NCBI GenBank assembly: GCA_965206615.1
Contig: CBDBKI010000005.1
Coordinates: 1,054,001-1,118,000 of the forward strand
Reading direction: 5' to 3'
Source: VXNE01 sp965206615
GTDB taxonomy: Bacteria > Pseudomonadota > Gammaproteobacteria > Pseudomonadales > Azotimanducaceae
DNA length: 64,000 nucleotides
Shown in pieces: positions 34,839 through 44,277 of this stretch; position 1 is the first letter of the stretch, and every line of letters starts with the position of its first letter. The notes under the pieces were generated by a model. It had not been told where the DNA came from. It made no database searches and saw nothing but the letters and a program-made list of their open reading frames with translations. Position numbers and translations under genes: made by a program.

Positions 34839-35668
34839 TGCCGTGCGGGCGCATCGGACCGACCGACTCCAACTCGCCGCTTCGGTATCCAGGGGCAAGG
34901 CAAAGCTCGCGAAGTTCATGGCGCGGTGGTGCGCGCCAGCGGGTTGTCCGACGGGAGGCATATAGAGGCCTACGCGAGCGGCGCCGGCATCGCCTGGGAG
35001 TTGCTGATCACCGGCGTCGTGCGGGTGGTCAATGACATCAGCCCGCATGCAGTCGCCCTCTGGAGGAGCGCTCAGCCACACTGAAGAGTTTGTGCCGGAG
35101 GATCCGTGACGTGCCGCTATCGGTCCAGGAGTGTGACCGCCAGAGGGAAGTTTCAGCAGGCCGGAGGAATCATCGACGCTGGTTCTGGGAGTGTCGTGCT
35201 TCTACCTGAACCCGGAGCAATCGGTCACGGATTCTCAAACGGCGGCCTGATCGGCGGGCGGAGGCAGGAAGCCGTGCATGGACGCGCGGTGCAACCGGGA
35301 GGACCTCGTCCACCGGATCACCAGGATCGGCGACCGCCGCGCCCGCATCGAGGTGACCTATGTGGACGCCGCGGAGTTCCTGCGCGAGCGGTGGGACACC
35401 TTCGGGAAGAAGGACCTCATCTATGAGGACCCGCCGTATTTCGAGAAGTGCCGCATGCTCTACTACGATGCGGACGGGCCCGACGATCATGCGGCGGTGG
35501 CAGAACTGCTGGCGGAGTTGGACGGACCGAGATGGGTGGTGTCGTACGACGATCTCGAGGCGACACGCAGGTCTGCGAGTTCGTCCCCGGATCGAGTACA
35601 CGAATTGGATACAGCGCGAGGCGCGGACGCGGGGCCGCGAGGTGATGTTCTTCAGCAAGGGCATGTCC
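34838..35668 (+). pseudogene. D12-class N6-adenine DNA methyltransferase, broken by frameshifts
   Basis: From GTG 34838 the frame gives SNSPLRYPG, the start of the P-L-R-Y-P-G-G-K motif, but one G is missing at about 34901, so AKLAKFMARVVRASGLSDGR continues in another frame. The TRD-side motif resembling LNRSNRSRIL then NGGLIGG near 35205-35260 needs two more shifts. From 35278 the next frame has MDARCNREDLVHRITRI and the catalytic DLIYEDPPYFEKC (motif IV DPPY), and REVMFFSKG after another shift near 35570 marks the end. All parts of a Dam-like enzyme are there but not in one frame. Its last codons run into helicase-like sequence with no gap. Confidence 0.8.
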
Positions 35669-35719
35669 GATTCCCAAGCTCGTGGCGCCGATGCGGGAGG
35701 CGACGCTCGCGGCGGGGAC

Positions 35720-37128
35720 CGCGAGTCCCTGACGACCCAGGACTACCTGCGCGAGCTCCTGCTCGAACAGACGGAACTGCGCGACGAGGACATCACGCTG
35801 TTCCGGGGCAACAACGACTCGCCGCGGGCCCGGGCAGCCCTCGACGCGTGGCGCGAGGCCAACGGCCACGGCTCCCGGGCGCCGAGCGCGTCGGTTGCCG
35901 TGCGCCTGGCGCTCATCGACGAGTTCCGGCAGCGCTCCACGGTCCTGATCTCGTCGGAAGCGGGGGCGAAAGGGCTGAACCTGCAGTTCTGCGACACCGT
36001 CATCAACTACGACCTGCCGTGGAACCCGCAGCGGATCGAGCAGCGCATCGGCCGCTGCCACCGCTACGGGCAGACGCGCGACGTCACCGTCATCAACTTT
36101 CTCGTCCGCGACAACCAGGCGCAGCGCCTCACGTTCGACATCCTCAGCACGAAACTCGATCTGTTCGGAGACGTCCTCGACATGTCCGACGTCGTGCTGC
36201 AGACGCCGCGGTCCGACGCCTCCCAGGAGCTGGTCTCGCCACCTTCGACGCGGAACTCGAGCGGATGCTCACCGCGTACCTGGACGCGGCCGAGGTGCCC
36301 TGGAGCGCCGACGAGCGCGACGGACGACGGGTCGTCCACATCGGTGCATCCGCACGCCTGCCGGCGGCCCTCGCCGGGGGCGTGTCGGTGGCTGTCGGCG
36401 GCACGCCCTGCAACGGCATGGACACGGTCCACCTCTCGCACCCGCTGATTGCCGCGGCCGTCGCGGAGGCGCGGGACGCGGGAACCGATTTTCGGGTGCG
36501 GTTCGACCTTGGCCCCAATGCGCCGCCGGCGCTGCGGGAACGCAGGGGCCGCCGCGGGCGCCTGGCGCTGACGCGGATCGCGCACCACGGCTTCGAGCGG
36601 GAGGACCGGCTGCGGGTGACCGCGGTGTTCGAGGACGCCGAGGTGCTGCGCCCCGCGGAAGCCGCCCTCGATCTCATCCGCCAGCCATGCACGGACGTGC
36701 CGCCGTTCGATGCACCGCTGCAGGTGACCGAAGCCGACCTCGAGGAAGTCGTGGACGAGGAGCTGTTCTTCGACCGCCACGAGTTGGCGAGCGCGGACGA
36801 GTCGAACTTTCGTGGCACGATGGACCAGCTCGACCGGTACGTCGCGGACCGGACACTGGTGCTCCGGCGTGCGCGCGAGCGACAGCAGCAACGACTCGCG
36901 GCGGCGGAGAATGCCCGCGACCGGACGATGGGCGCCGAGCAGCGCGGCCGGGCGGACACCCAGGTGCGTGCCGCGGAGACCGAGCTCGAGCGCATCGACC
37001 GGCAGATCGACGCGCTGGAGGCGAGGAACGACGATACCTACGAACGTGCCCGCCGACAGGCGCACCGCCGGCGGTATGCCGCACCCAGGGTCGAACGCCT
37101 GCTCGTTGCCGCGTTCGAGATCGCGTGA
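35720..37128 (+). pseudogene. SNF2-family helicase, C-terminal half only, with a frameshift
   Basis: Starting near TTQDYLRELLLEQTELRDED the frame shows the second RecA lobe of an SNF2/RapA-type helicase: VLISSEAGAKGLNLQFCDTV then NYDLPWNPQRIEQRIGRCHR then YGQTRDVTVINF (motifs V and VI). Near 36235 it shifts into the next frame (ATFDAELERMLTAYLDAAEV) and continues as a C-terminal helicase-associated region with a coiled coil (RARERQQQRLAAAENARD) to 37128. The first RecA lobe with Walker A and DEAH motifs is absent, replaced by the D12 methylase relic. It immediately precedes a phosphoesterase/SbcC-like pair, so the parent operon was probably helicase-nuclease-ATPase. Confidence 0.8.
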
Positions 37129-37157
37129 CCGACCTTGCACCCGCACAGGAGCACGAC

Positions 37158-38294
37158 GTGGCATTGACGCTGCTGCACACCGCCGACTGGCACCTCGGGC
37201 GCCGTTTCCCCGCCTTCGAGCGCGACCAGGAACAGCAGCTCACCCGCGCGCGGCTCGACGCCGGCGGCCGGATCCTGGATCTCGCCGAGAGCCGCAACGT
37301 CGACGCGGTGCTCTGCGCGGGCGATCTCTTCGACGACCCGTCGCCCGACGAGCCGTGGTGGGGCGGCGTGCTGCGCGGTTTCGCGCGCCGCGACTGGACC
37401 CGGCCCGTGATCCTGCTGCCGGGCAATCACGACCCGCTCACGCCGAACTCGCTCTACGACCCGTCCCACCCGTTCCGCGCCGGCCTGCCGGCGTATGTCC
37501 ACGTCGTGGACCGCAAGGGCTGGGAACTGTCCGTGGGCGAAGGCGCGGTGGTGGTCGCCGCCCCGTGCACCTCGCGGGCGGGACAGACCGATCTCGCGGC
37601 CTCGCTGCCGCAGCGCGAGGAGGGTGACGACCGCATTCGGATCGGCCTTGTACGCGGCCAGACCTTCGACATCGAGGGTCACCAGACGAACTTCCCCATC
37701 GCCAGCGGCACCGCCGTGGACCGTGGTCTCGACTACCTCGCGATCGGCGACACGCACGCGTTTCGGGAGGTCGAACCGGAAGCCGCGGCGCCCACCGTGT
37801 ATCCGGGCGCGCCGGAAGCCACCAACTTCGGCGAACGCGACACCGGCAACGTCGCCCTCGTGTTCTTTCCGCGCGACCGGCGCCGGCGCGCCATGGTCCG
37901 ACCGGAGTCCGTCGGACGCTGGACCTGGCGCGAGGAAACCTGCACGTCGCTGGCAGCCTTGAGAGTGCTCCTCGCGGACCCGAACCTGCGTCGCACCGTG
38001 CTGCGCCTCGTCCTCGACATGGAGGTGCCGATGGCCGGGTACGACGAGGCGGAGCGCCTGCTCGGCGCGCTGTCCGGCTCCATGGCGGCGAGCCCGCGCG
38101 CGGGCGTGCTGACGGTGGACCGCGAGCGGTTCCGGCTGGCGGCGGACGCGCCCATCGAGTTCGGGGCGCACCTGCCCGATGCCGTCCGCGCCACCGTCGA
38201 TCGGCTGCGGGCAAGGGCGGAGACGGAACCGGAGGTCGCCGGACGCGCCCTGCATCACCTCTACCGGCTCGTGCAGGAAACGGAGACAGCCTGA
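37158..38294 (+). CDS. SbcD/YhaO-like metallophosphoesterase nuclease
   Basis: A 378-residue calcineurin-like phosphoesterase of the Mre11/SbcD group. Metal motifs are in order: LLHTADWHLGRRF (D-x-H), CAGDLFDDPSP, LLPGNHDPLTP and YLAIGDTHAF. The C-terminal 120 residues are a capping region. GTG 37158 has AGGAG 7 bases upstream; an alternative GTG at 37125 overlaps the helicase stop. The SbcC/YhaN-like gene begins 3 bases after its stop. With that ATPase it would form an ATP-driven DNA end-processing nuclease. Intact in appearance. Confidence 0.88.
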   Translation: MALTLLHTADWHLGRRFPAFERDQEQQLTRARLDAGGRILDLAESRNVDAVLCAGDLFDDPSPDEPWWGGVLRGFARRDWTRPVILLPGNHDPLTPNSLYDPSHPFRAGLPAYVHVVDRKGWELSVGEGAVVVAAPCTSRAGQTDLAASLPQREEGDDRIRIGLVRGQTFDIEGHQTNFPIASGTAVDRGLDYLAIGDTHAFREVEPEAAAPTVYPGAPEATNFGERDTGNVALVFFPRDRRRRAMVRPESVGRWTWREETCTSLAALRVLLADPNLRRTVLRLVLDMEVPMAGYDEAERLLGALSGSMAASPRAGVLTVDRERFRLAADAPIEFGAHLPDAVRATVDRLRARAETEPEVAGRALHHLYRLVQETETA

Positions 38295-38297
38295 GCC

Positions 38298-41200
38298 ATG
38301 TGGATCCGCCGTATCGAGGTCCGCCATTGCGCGGGGATCGCCGCAAGGGCGGTGGACCTGCAGCGGGGCTTCAACGTCCAGCACGGCCCCAACGAGCTCG
38401 GCAAGTCGACGCTGGTGACGGCCCTGCGCGCCGCGTTCCTGTTGTCCGCCACGTCTTCCCTGGCGAGCGCGCTGCAGGACTGGAACGCCCAGGAGCCGCC
38501 CGAGGTGAGCGTGACGTTCGAGGACGGCGACGGCCGCGTGTGGCGCATCCGCAAGACCTTCTCGGGCAGCGGCGGCAAGGCGTTCCTCGACGCGTCCCGC
38601 GACGGCGAGGACTTCGTTACCGATGCACGGGGCCGCGAGGTCGACGGCAAACTGCAGGAGCTCCTGCGGTGGGGCATCGAGGCGCCCGGCGGTCGCGGTC
38701 GTCGCGGCATGCCGTCGTCCCTCATCACCACGGCGCTGCTGCCCGATCAGAGCGAGGTCGAGGCCATCCTCGGCCGGAGCCTCGCCGACGACGCCGACGC
38801 CTCCGGTCGCGATCGCCTGACCGAGGCCCTGCACGCACTCGCCGAAGATCCCCGCTTCAAGCAGATGGTCGATGTCGTCCAGGCGCGGGTCGACGAGGCG
38901 TTTACGCCCACCGGGCAAAAGCGTCGCGGCCAGGGGTCGCCGTGGCGGGGCCTGGCCGACGACCGCCGGCGGGCCGACGAGTGGGAGCGGGAGGTGCGCC
39001 GCCAGTCCGACGAGACCGCGGGCGTCCGGACACGCATCGACGAGGTCGGTCGGCAACTGTTCGATGCGCGGGCGGAGCGCGAACGACTCGTTGCCGCCAT
39101 CGCCCTGAACGATGCCCGGGTCGCCGCTGAAACGACCTTCGAGGCGGCCGAGGAGAGGTTCGTGGCGGCCGAGTCGGCGATCGGCCGGCTCACGGCGAAC
39201 GAGAAGGCCACTGCCGAGGCGAAGGAGCGGCTTCAGTCGTTGGAGGGTGAGCGCAAGGAGCTTGCCGAGGCACTGGCCGACACGGCTTCCCGCGTGGAAG
39301 CTGCACGCGCCAGCCTGCAGGAGCTCGAGTCGGGCGACGCGGAACAACGGCGGCGGCTGCGCGAACAGGAACGCGAGAACGTTCGCCTTGAGTTGCAGCA
39401 GAAGGTGGCCGCCCAGGCGGCACGGGTCGAGAAGGCGACGGAGATCCGCGACCTCGGGGCGGCGGTCGAGGCGGGTGCGCGGGACATCGAAGACCTGGAA
39501 GCGGCGCTCGACCAGAAGCGCGAGCTGCTTGCGCAGGCCGCTGACGCCAACGCGCAGGATCAAGAGAAGATCGATAGCCTCCGACTCGAACGCCTGGTCG
39601 CCCGTTACCGGCTGGCCGCGGCGTCGACGGCTGCGCTGGAGAAGGAACGGGCCGACTCGCTCGCGCTCGAAAGGCACGCGAGGGAAGCTGAGAAGCAGGC
39701 CGGGGTCCTCCGCGACGAAGCCGCTTCCCTCAATGCGCCGGACGAGGCGGAACTGGGCCGCCTGCGCGCCGCGGAAGAGGAGTCGCGGATCGCCGCGGCG
39801 AAGCTCTCGGTCGGGCTCACCGCGGAACTGACCGTGGAAGCCGCCATCGATGCCGCGGTGGACGTGGACGGGGACGTACGGACGCTGACTCCGGAGCCGG
39901 GCAGGCCTATCGAGTTGGAGGCCACACGGGAACTCGCCGTCGAGCTTCCCGGCGTGGCCAAGCTCCGCGTGCGCGGAGGCGGCCGTGACCTCAAGGAAGA
40001 GGCGGATGCCGCAGAGGCCCGCTGGCAGGCAGCATCGGGTCCGGTGTTTGGCCGCACCGGCTGTAACAGCCTCAACGAACTCGGGGCCCTGCGCCAGCGC
40101 GCCGGGGACCTGCGGTCGCAGGCCGACGAACTGATGCGCGAAGCCGAAGCGGACGCGCTCCGCGCGGAGGGACGCAACGTCATCGAACAGCGACTCGCCA
40201 CCGCTCGGGCGGAGCGCGACAAGTACGCCGGTGACCTCAGGGAGTACCTGGATGCGGGGCAGACGGTCGATGAGCTGGTCGCGAGCTTCGACGACCCCCT
40301 CGATGACGCCGCCCTCGGCAACGAGATCGACTCGCTGCAGGCAGGCCTCCACGAACGCCGGTCGCTGTCCGAGCAGATGGGTGTTCGGATCGAGGGCGAT
40401 GCACGCGTTTTGGAGGGCGAGCGAGCGCGGCTGATGGAACGGGAAGAACAGTTCGCCGAGCGGTCGGCTGCGCTCGAGGACTGGCAGGCCGTGCTGGAGA
40501 ATGCCGGTGAGGAGCGGGAGCGCCTCGAGCGTGACCTCGCCGCCGTTGATGCCGAGCTCAAGGCACTGCGTACCGAAGCCGCGGACGAGGTCGGGGAGGC
40601 GAGGACGACTCTTGAGGGCTTGTTGGAGACACAGACCGAGCAGCAGCGCGCGCACGACGGCGCCGAATCGGCGCTCGGCGAGGCGCGCACGGAACTGGCC
40701 CGGCTGGAGGGCGAAACGCCGCTCCTGAGAGAGCGCGCCGCAGGTCTCGATCTCGACGCTCTGCGAACCGCCCGCGACGCAGCACGCGAGGCGCTTGCCG
40801 CGCTGCCGCCCGTGGAGGAGGGCACGGATGCCGATGCTCTGCGGGAGGAGGCCGGTTCGGCGGATCGGAGCATCCGGGACCTCGAGTCCGAGCTACGCAG
40901 GGCCGCGGGCGCCCTGGAGCAGACCGGCGGTCAGCACCTCGACGAGCAGCGCGAACAGGCGCAGGAGGCCGCGCAGGCACTGGCCCGGCGCGAACAGGAA
41001 CTCGAACTCGACTACCAGGCCTGGCAACTCCTCCAGGAAACCTTGCGCGAGGCGGAGCAGGCTGGATCAGCACACCTGGGCAGCGCCCTGGTCCAGCCCG
41101 TCAGCGAACGCATCGCCGGCCTCACCGCCGGCCGCTACGGCGACCTGGCACTCGGCCCCCAACTGGATGCAACGGGGATCGAACTGGCCGGCTCAGAGCG

Positions 41201-41507
41201 AGAGTTCGGCGCCCTATCGGTCGGAACCCGCGAACAGATTGCGCTCGTGCTACGCCTCGCGATCGCGGAGGCCCTGGGAACCTTCGTGGTCCTCGACGAC
41301 CAGCTCACCCAGACCGACGAGACCCGCATGGAGTGGATGCGACGGCTTCTGGCGCAGGCGGCGGAAGAGGGCTCACAGGTCATCGTCCTCACGTGTCATC
41401 CTCTCGACTACGAGCCCGAATCGCCGGATCACGTGGTGGACCTGAGTACGGTGCTGTCGCGTAGCGATCAGGCGTCGCCCACCTCCTTTCCGGGTTCGGA
41501 GGCATAG
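38298..41507 (+). CDS. SbcC/YhaN-like SMC ATPase
   Basis: A 1069-residue ATPase. The N-terminus MWIRRIEVRHCAGIA leads to Walker A HGPNELGKSTLVTALRAAF near residue 35, the G-x-N-E-x-G-K-S form typical of YhaN-like proteins. Long Glu/Arg/Ala-rich coiled coils fill residues about 200-850. The C-terminal lobe has the signature region LSVGTREQIALVLRLAIAEA near 975 and Walker B FVVLDDQLTQTD near 1000. No Cys-x-x-Cys zinc hook is present at the coiled-coil tip. It partners the preceding phosphoesterase. A diverged partial copy of its C-terminal part lies at 46.6-47.4 kb. Confidence 0.9.
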   Translation: MWIRRIEVRHCAGIAARAVDLQRGFNVQHGPNELGKSTLVTALRAAFLLSATSSLASALQDWNAQEPPEVSVTFEDGDGRVWRIRKTFSGSGGKAFLDASRDGEDFVTDARGREVDGKLQELLRWGIEAPGGRGRRGMPSSLITTALLPDQSEVEAILGRSLADDADASGRDRLTEALHALAEDPRFKQMVDVVQARVDEAFTPTGQKRRGQGSPWRGLADDRRRADEWEREVRRQSDETAGVRTRIDEVGRQLFDARAERERLVAAIALNDARVAAETTFEAAEERFVAAESAIGRLTANEKATAEAKERLQSLEGERKELAEALADTASRVEAARASLQELESGDAEQRRRLREQERENVRLELQQKVAAQAARVEKATEIRDLGAAVEAGARDIEDLEAALDQKRELLAQAADANAQDQEKIDSLRLERLVARYRLAAASTAALEKERADSLALERHAREAEKQAGVLRDEAASLNAPDEAELGRLRAAEEESRIAAAKLSVGLTAELTVEAAIDAAVDVDGDVRTLTPEPGRPIELEATRELAVELPGVAKLRVRGGGRDLKEEADAAEARWQAASGPVFGRTGCNSLNELGALRQRAGDLRSQADELMREAEADALRAEGRNVIEQRLATARAERDKYAGDLREYLDAGQTVDELVASFDDPLDDAALGNEIDSLQAGLHERRSLSEQMGVRIEGDARVLEGERARLMEREEQFAERSAALEDWQAVLENAGEERERLERDLAAVDAELKALRTEAADEVGEARTTLEGLLETQTEQQRAHDGAESALGEARTELARLEGETPLLRERAAGLDLDALRTARDAAREALAALPPVEEGTDADALREEAGSADRSIRDLESELRRAAGALEQTGGQHLDEQREQAQEAAQALARREQELELDYQAWQLLQETLREAEQAGSAHLGSALVQPVSERIAGLTAGRYGDLALGPQLDATGIELAGSEREFGALSVGTREQIALVLRLAIAEALGTFVVLDDQLTQTDETRMEWMRRLLAQAAEEGSQVIVLTCHPLDYEPESPDHVVDLSTVLSRSDQASPTSFPGSEA

Positions 41508-42157
41508 CAGGCGGGGAACCCTCTGCCGCGAACCTCAGCCCGGCTAGGTCCCGACCATCCGGGCAGCCCGTGAACCCGTGCTGGCCGGCCCTGGAGACGT
41601 GGGCCGTGCCGTGCGGTCGACGGCCTTCACCGGCCCACCCTTGGCACGTCCGACAGCAACACCGAGACAGAGTTCACATCGCTCTCCAAATCGGGAACGC
41701 GGCTCGCTCACATAGCCGGCTCGAACCGGTGTTGGCCGGAGCGGGTCTCCTACGGACCCACTCGGCCTGCTCTCGCGTGGGAGATTCTCCGGAGGTCACG
41801 CGAAGTCGGCCGGCACGCGTGCGAAGCCTGAAGTGGTCTGTGCTCCGCCCCCCCTTCGACCCCAGAGGACAGGATGACGGGAGGACGGGGAGCACGATGA
41901 GAACGTGGAGTACCGGTAGGGCATTAACTTCCTGTTTGCGCGGCCCCCGAGTGGCGCATATACTTCATCCTAGCTGTTGAGTTGCGCTATATCGTGTATA
42001 CTTCGTGGGGGCCTTCCACCCGCTATTGGCTGTACGCGCCAGCCAGATACGTGAAATAACTCGTTGTTTTTTATTGACTTATACTCTCAACTGCGGAGAA
42101 TCGTCCCCTGACAGGCCAGTATTCTCTTTGCCCTATTTTGGACCGGAGCTAAGGACG
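41508..42157. other. Intergenic stretch, A/T-richer than surroundings, no supported gene
   Basis: The first 400 bases show only shadow frames. From about 41940 the composition becomes A/T-richer, with two GTATACTTCGTG / CATATACTTCAT-like direct elements (41958-41970 and 41996-42006) and the stretch ATTGACTTATACT near 42073, which together probably include the promoter of the next gene. Confidence 0.35.
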
Positions 42158-42670
42158 ATGACGAAGAAGGAGACTAGACGCGGAGACACTAAAGTCGATA
42201 AGGCCCAGAAGCAACTGCGGCAACGGCTTTGGCCCGGCATTGACGATGAAGAACTGTGGCACAGAGATCGCCATGTTGGCTTCACCACCATTCCGAGGGG
42301 CCTTCAACACGTCATGCAGATCATGGACGCCCTATCCATAGGCAAGCCTCTCTCGGCCACGTATTTGACACTGTGGTGCTGGGTACGCGAAGCATCAGTC
42401 GTCGACATCAAGAGTCCCGCCGAGTTCGCCTTCGAATCCGGGTTCACGGGTCAGCGTGCCGAGTCGACATGGCGCGAACGGATGCGAATTCTTGCGCAAC
42501 TCGAGTTCATCAAGGTTGAGGAAGGCCGGTACGGGCCTCTTTCCCATGTGCTGATCATGAATCCTCATTTGGCGGTAGAACGGCTGTACGACAAAGTACA
42601 GTCTGTCCGATTCAATGCACTTGTCGCCCGTTTGGAAGAGATCGGAGAAACCGATCTAACCGGTGCTTGA
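42158..42670 (+). CDS. Conserved hypothetical protein, probably winged-helix (170 aa)
   Basis: The protein begins MTKKETRRGDTKVDKAQKQL and continues QRLWPGIDDEELWHRDRHVG then FTTIPRGLQHVMQIMDALS and ESGFTGQRAESTWRERMRIL, ending with LIMNPHLAVERLY. The pattern, a small conserved domain resembling a winged helix with the phrase GFTTIPR, is one I recall from hypothetical proteins on plasmids and genomic islands; no function is known to me. ATG 42158 has GGAGCTAAGGACG ahead. It stands alone, in A/T-richer sequence than the neighbours, consistent with recent acquisition. Confidence 0.65.
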   Translation: MTKKETRRGDTKVDKAQKQLRQRLWPGIDDEELWHRDRHVGFTTIPRGLQHVMQIMDALSIGKPLSATYLTLWCWVREASVVDIKSPAEFAFESGFTGQRAESTWRERMRILAQLEFIKVEEGRYGPLSHVLIMNPHLAVERLYDKVQSVRFNALVARLEEIGETDLTGA

Positions 42671-43096
42671 TCGACTCTGACTTGGATCGAAACGGGTCGG
42701 CGCGCGATGTCCTCAATGCGAGCCAGGCGGATTTCTCCCCGCGAGGTAGTCGACTCGCTACGGACTGCGCTGGCTTCGCTCGGCATTGACCGCGCGGCTC
42801 CTCATCAGCCAGAACGACGGCACGCTCATGGGCGATCCGTTCGTCGCGTTCGCCGGTGCTGACGTTGGCCTCCGGTGCCACGAACAGCAAGCGGGGCGCC
42901 GGATTTCTCTCGTGCCTAGACCGATGGGCTTGTGGCCTAAATCGGCGGCGCCACGACCGAAATCGACGGCGCCGATAGCCGGCGAGCGGACCTTCTTGAC
43001 GGAGAACTGACTCGTGTTCAAGCCTGCGGAGGGTTTGCCGACGGACGATCTGCTGTTGGCTAGTACCGACGATACCAAACGATAGAGCGGCGACCT
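42671..43096. other. Intergenic stretch with no supported gene
   Basis: Short frames on both strands, for example SPREVVDSLRTALASLGID near 42735, look partly protein-like but have no start/stop or neighbour support. May contain further decayed material. Confidence 0.3.
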
Positions 43097-43670
43097 GTGA
43101 GTCAGCCAGGTGCTCTTGCCGAGCAAAGGTACTTCCACGTCCACGGGCTCAAGGCCGTGGCGCCAGAACAGTTGAACGACGCGCTTAAGATGGCTATCGA
43201 CGAACTCGAAGTCGCGTTGTACCGACCGAGCAGGACTGAGCTTACCGATAGCGCGATCGCCATGTTGGAGCGCGCCGGCGTCGATCTCGATGAGCGCCCG
43301 GACGCCGCGGACCCGATGCTCGGCTACGCCACGGAGTTCGCCGTGAATCCGGGCGACGAGCCTGACGCCGGCGGCGCTTGCCCGGACCCTCGGTGTCACG
43401 CCGGGCCGGGTGCCGCAGATGATCCGGGAGCGAAGCCTCTACGCGACTCGGATCGAAGGGCGCCTGTACGTCCCCGTCTACCAGGTCGCCGGACAGCGGC
43501 TCGTGCCGAACATCGGTCGTGTGAACCAGGCGATTGCCGACCTCGACGCGGTGTCGGTGCAGCGCTGGATCACCACGGCAGACCCGGACCTGGAAGGCCT
43601 GACGCCCCTCGGGTGGCTGAACTCCGTCCGCGACGTCCACGCTGTGCTCAAGGTCGTGCCGGAGCGCTGA
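43097..43670 (+). pseudogene. DNA-binding antitoxin-like gene split by a frameshift
   Basis: The first frame (from GTG 43097) reads YFHVHGLKAVAPEQLNDALK, then AMLERAGVDLDERPDAADPM and LGYATEFA. Near 43345 the reading continues in the next frame as ATSLTPAALARTLGVTPGRV then MIRERSLYATRIEGRLYVP, an HTH, and WITTADPDLEGLTPLGWLNS to 43670. Together they form one antitoxin-like DNA-binding protein of about 190 residues. A short RES-like remnant follows, so this was probably the antitoxin of a RES-type module. A one-base change breaks it. Confidence 0.6.
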
Positions 43671-43680
43671 CGCGACGCGA

Positions 43681-43790
43681 GTGCCGAAGGTCCCGCAGCA
43701 CCCGAGCCTCGGCAGACTCGAGTCCGTGGAGCCCGAGCGGTATCGGGTCGAGCCTGGTGACGAAATGTGGCATCGAGCCCAGTCACCTGC
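43681..43790 (+). pseudogene. Possible remnant of a RES-domain toxin N-terminus
   Basis: Ten bases after the antitoxin-like gene a frame reads PKVPQHPSLGRLESVEPERY then RVEPGDEMWHR, resembling the opening of RES toxins (a W-R-x motif after a short leader). The similarity ends at about 43790, with nothing of the catalytic domain. Confidence 0.3.
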
Positions 43791-43898
43791 CTGGCGGAGC
43801 TCTTCCAGAAGATGCCGGATGCGCGGGCCAGAGTGGACTGCGACGGCCCGCGATGCCCGCGCCGGCACGAAGCCTGAGCAGACCGCCGCCCGGCAGCC

Positions 43899-44165
43899 TC
43901 AGGCGGTCTGCTCCTCGACGGCCCGCCATGCGGCGTCGAAGGCTGCGTCCATCAGCGCCGTGGCCTCGGCATCCGTGTTGGCGATGGAGATGCGCCCGAA
44001 CTGCGCCCGGCCGATCTCGTGGGGCGCCTGTCCTTCCTCCCACTCGGGGTCGTCCAGATCCCGGTAAGGATAGGCGTAGCCGTGCGGGATGCGGTTGACG
44101 GGTTGGTCAGCGTCAACCATTTCTTCGCGCCCGAAAGGCCGACCGCATAGATCACGACGTACTGC
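43899..44165 (-). pseudogene. C-terminal fragment of a FAD-dependent oxidoreductase (spermidine dehydrogenase-like)
   Basis: The leftward frame reads NRIPHGYAYPYRDLDDPEWE then GRAQFGRISIANTDAEATAL then AAFDAAWRAVEEQ. The F-G-R-I-x-I-A-N-x-D-A element and the following helix match the FAD-contacting C-terminus of spermidine dehydrogenase-like flavoproteins. Only the last 80 or so residues remain. Confidence 0.45.
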
Positions 44166-44222
44166 TGATTGCGTTTGGGTTCACTGAAGCCACGGGTGGC
44201 AACCGCTGCCAGGGAACTGGCG

Positions 44223-44263
44223 TTGACATATTCGTTTCAACCCATATAGTGTATGAAACCAAT
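44223..44263 (+). promoter_or_regulatory. Promoter with inverted-repeat operator for the 44.3-46.5 kb toxin-antitoxin operon
   Basis: TTGACA (44223-44228) and TATAGT (44245-44250) are 16 bases apart. An inverted repeat flanks the -10: ATTCGTTTCA (44230-44239) and TGAAACCAAT (44254-44263), nine of ten positions matching. The site overlaps both promoter elements, as expected for autorepression by the Xre-type antitoxin encoded two genes on. The GTG start follows 14 bases later with GGGAGG ahead. Confidence 0.6.
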
Positions 44264-44277
44264 ATGCGGGAGGCACC

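Noticed and set aside
36064..37164. Leftward open frames opposite the SNF2 helicase relic
   Set aside because: Shadow of the helicase C-terminal coiled coil; rich in Arg/Gly/Pro and lacking motifs.
37038..40655. Very long open frame antisense to the phosphoesterase and SbcC-like genes
   Set aside because: GC-rich third positions keep the complementary frame open; the translation is low-complexity (Arg/Leu/Gly/Pro) while the sense strand has clear nuclease and ATPase motifs.
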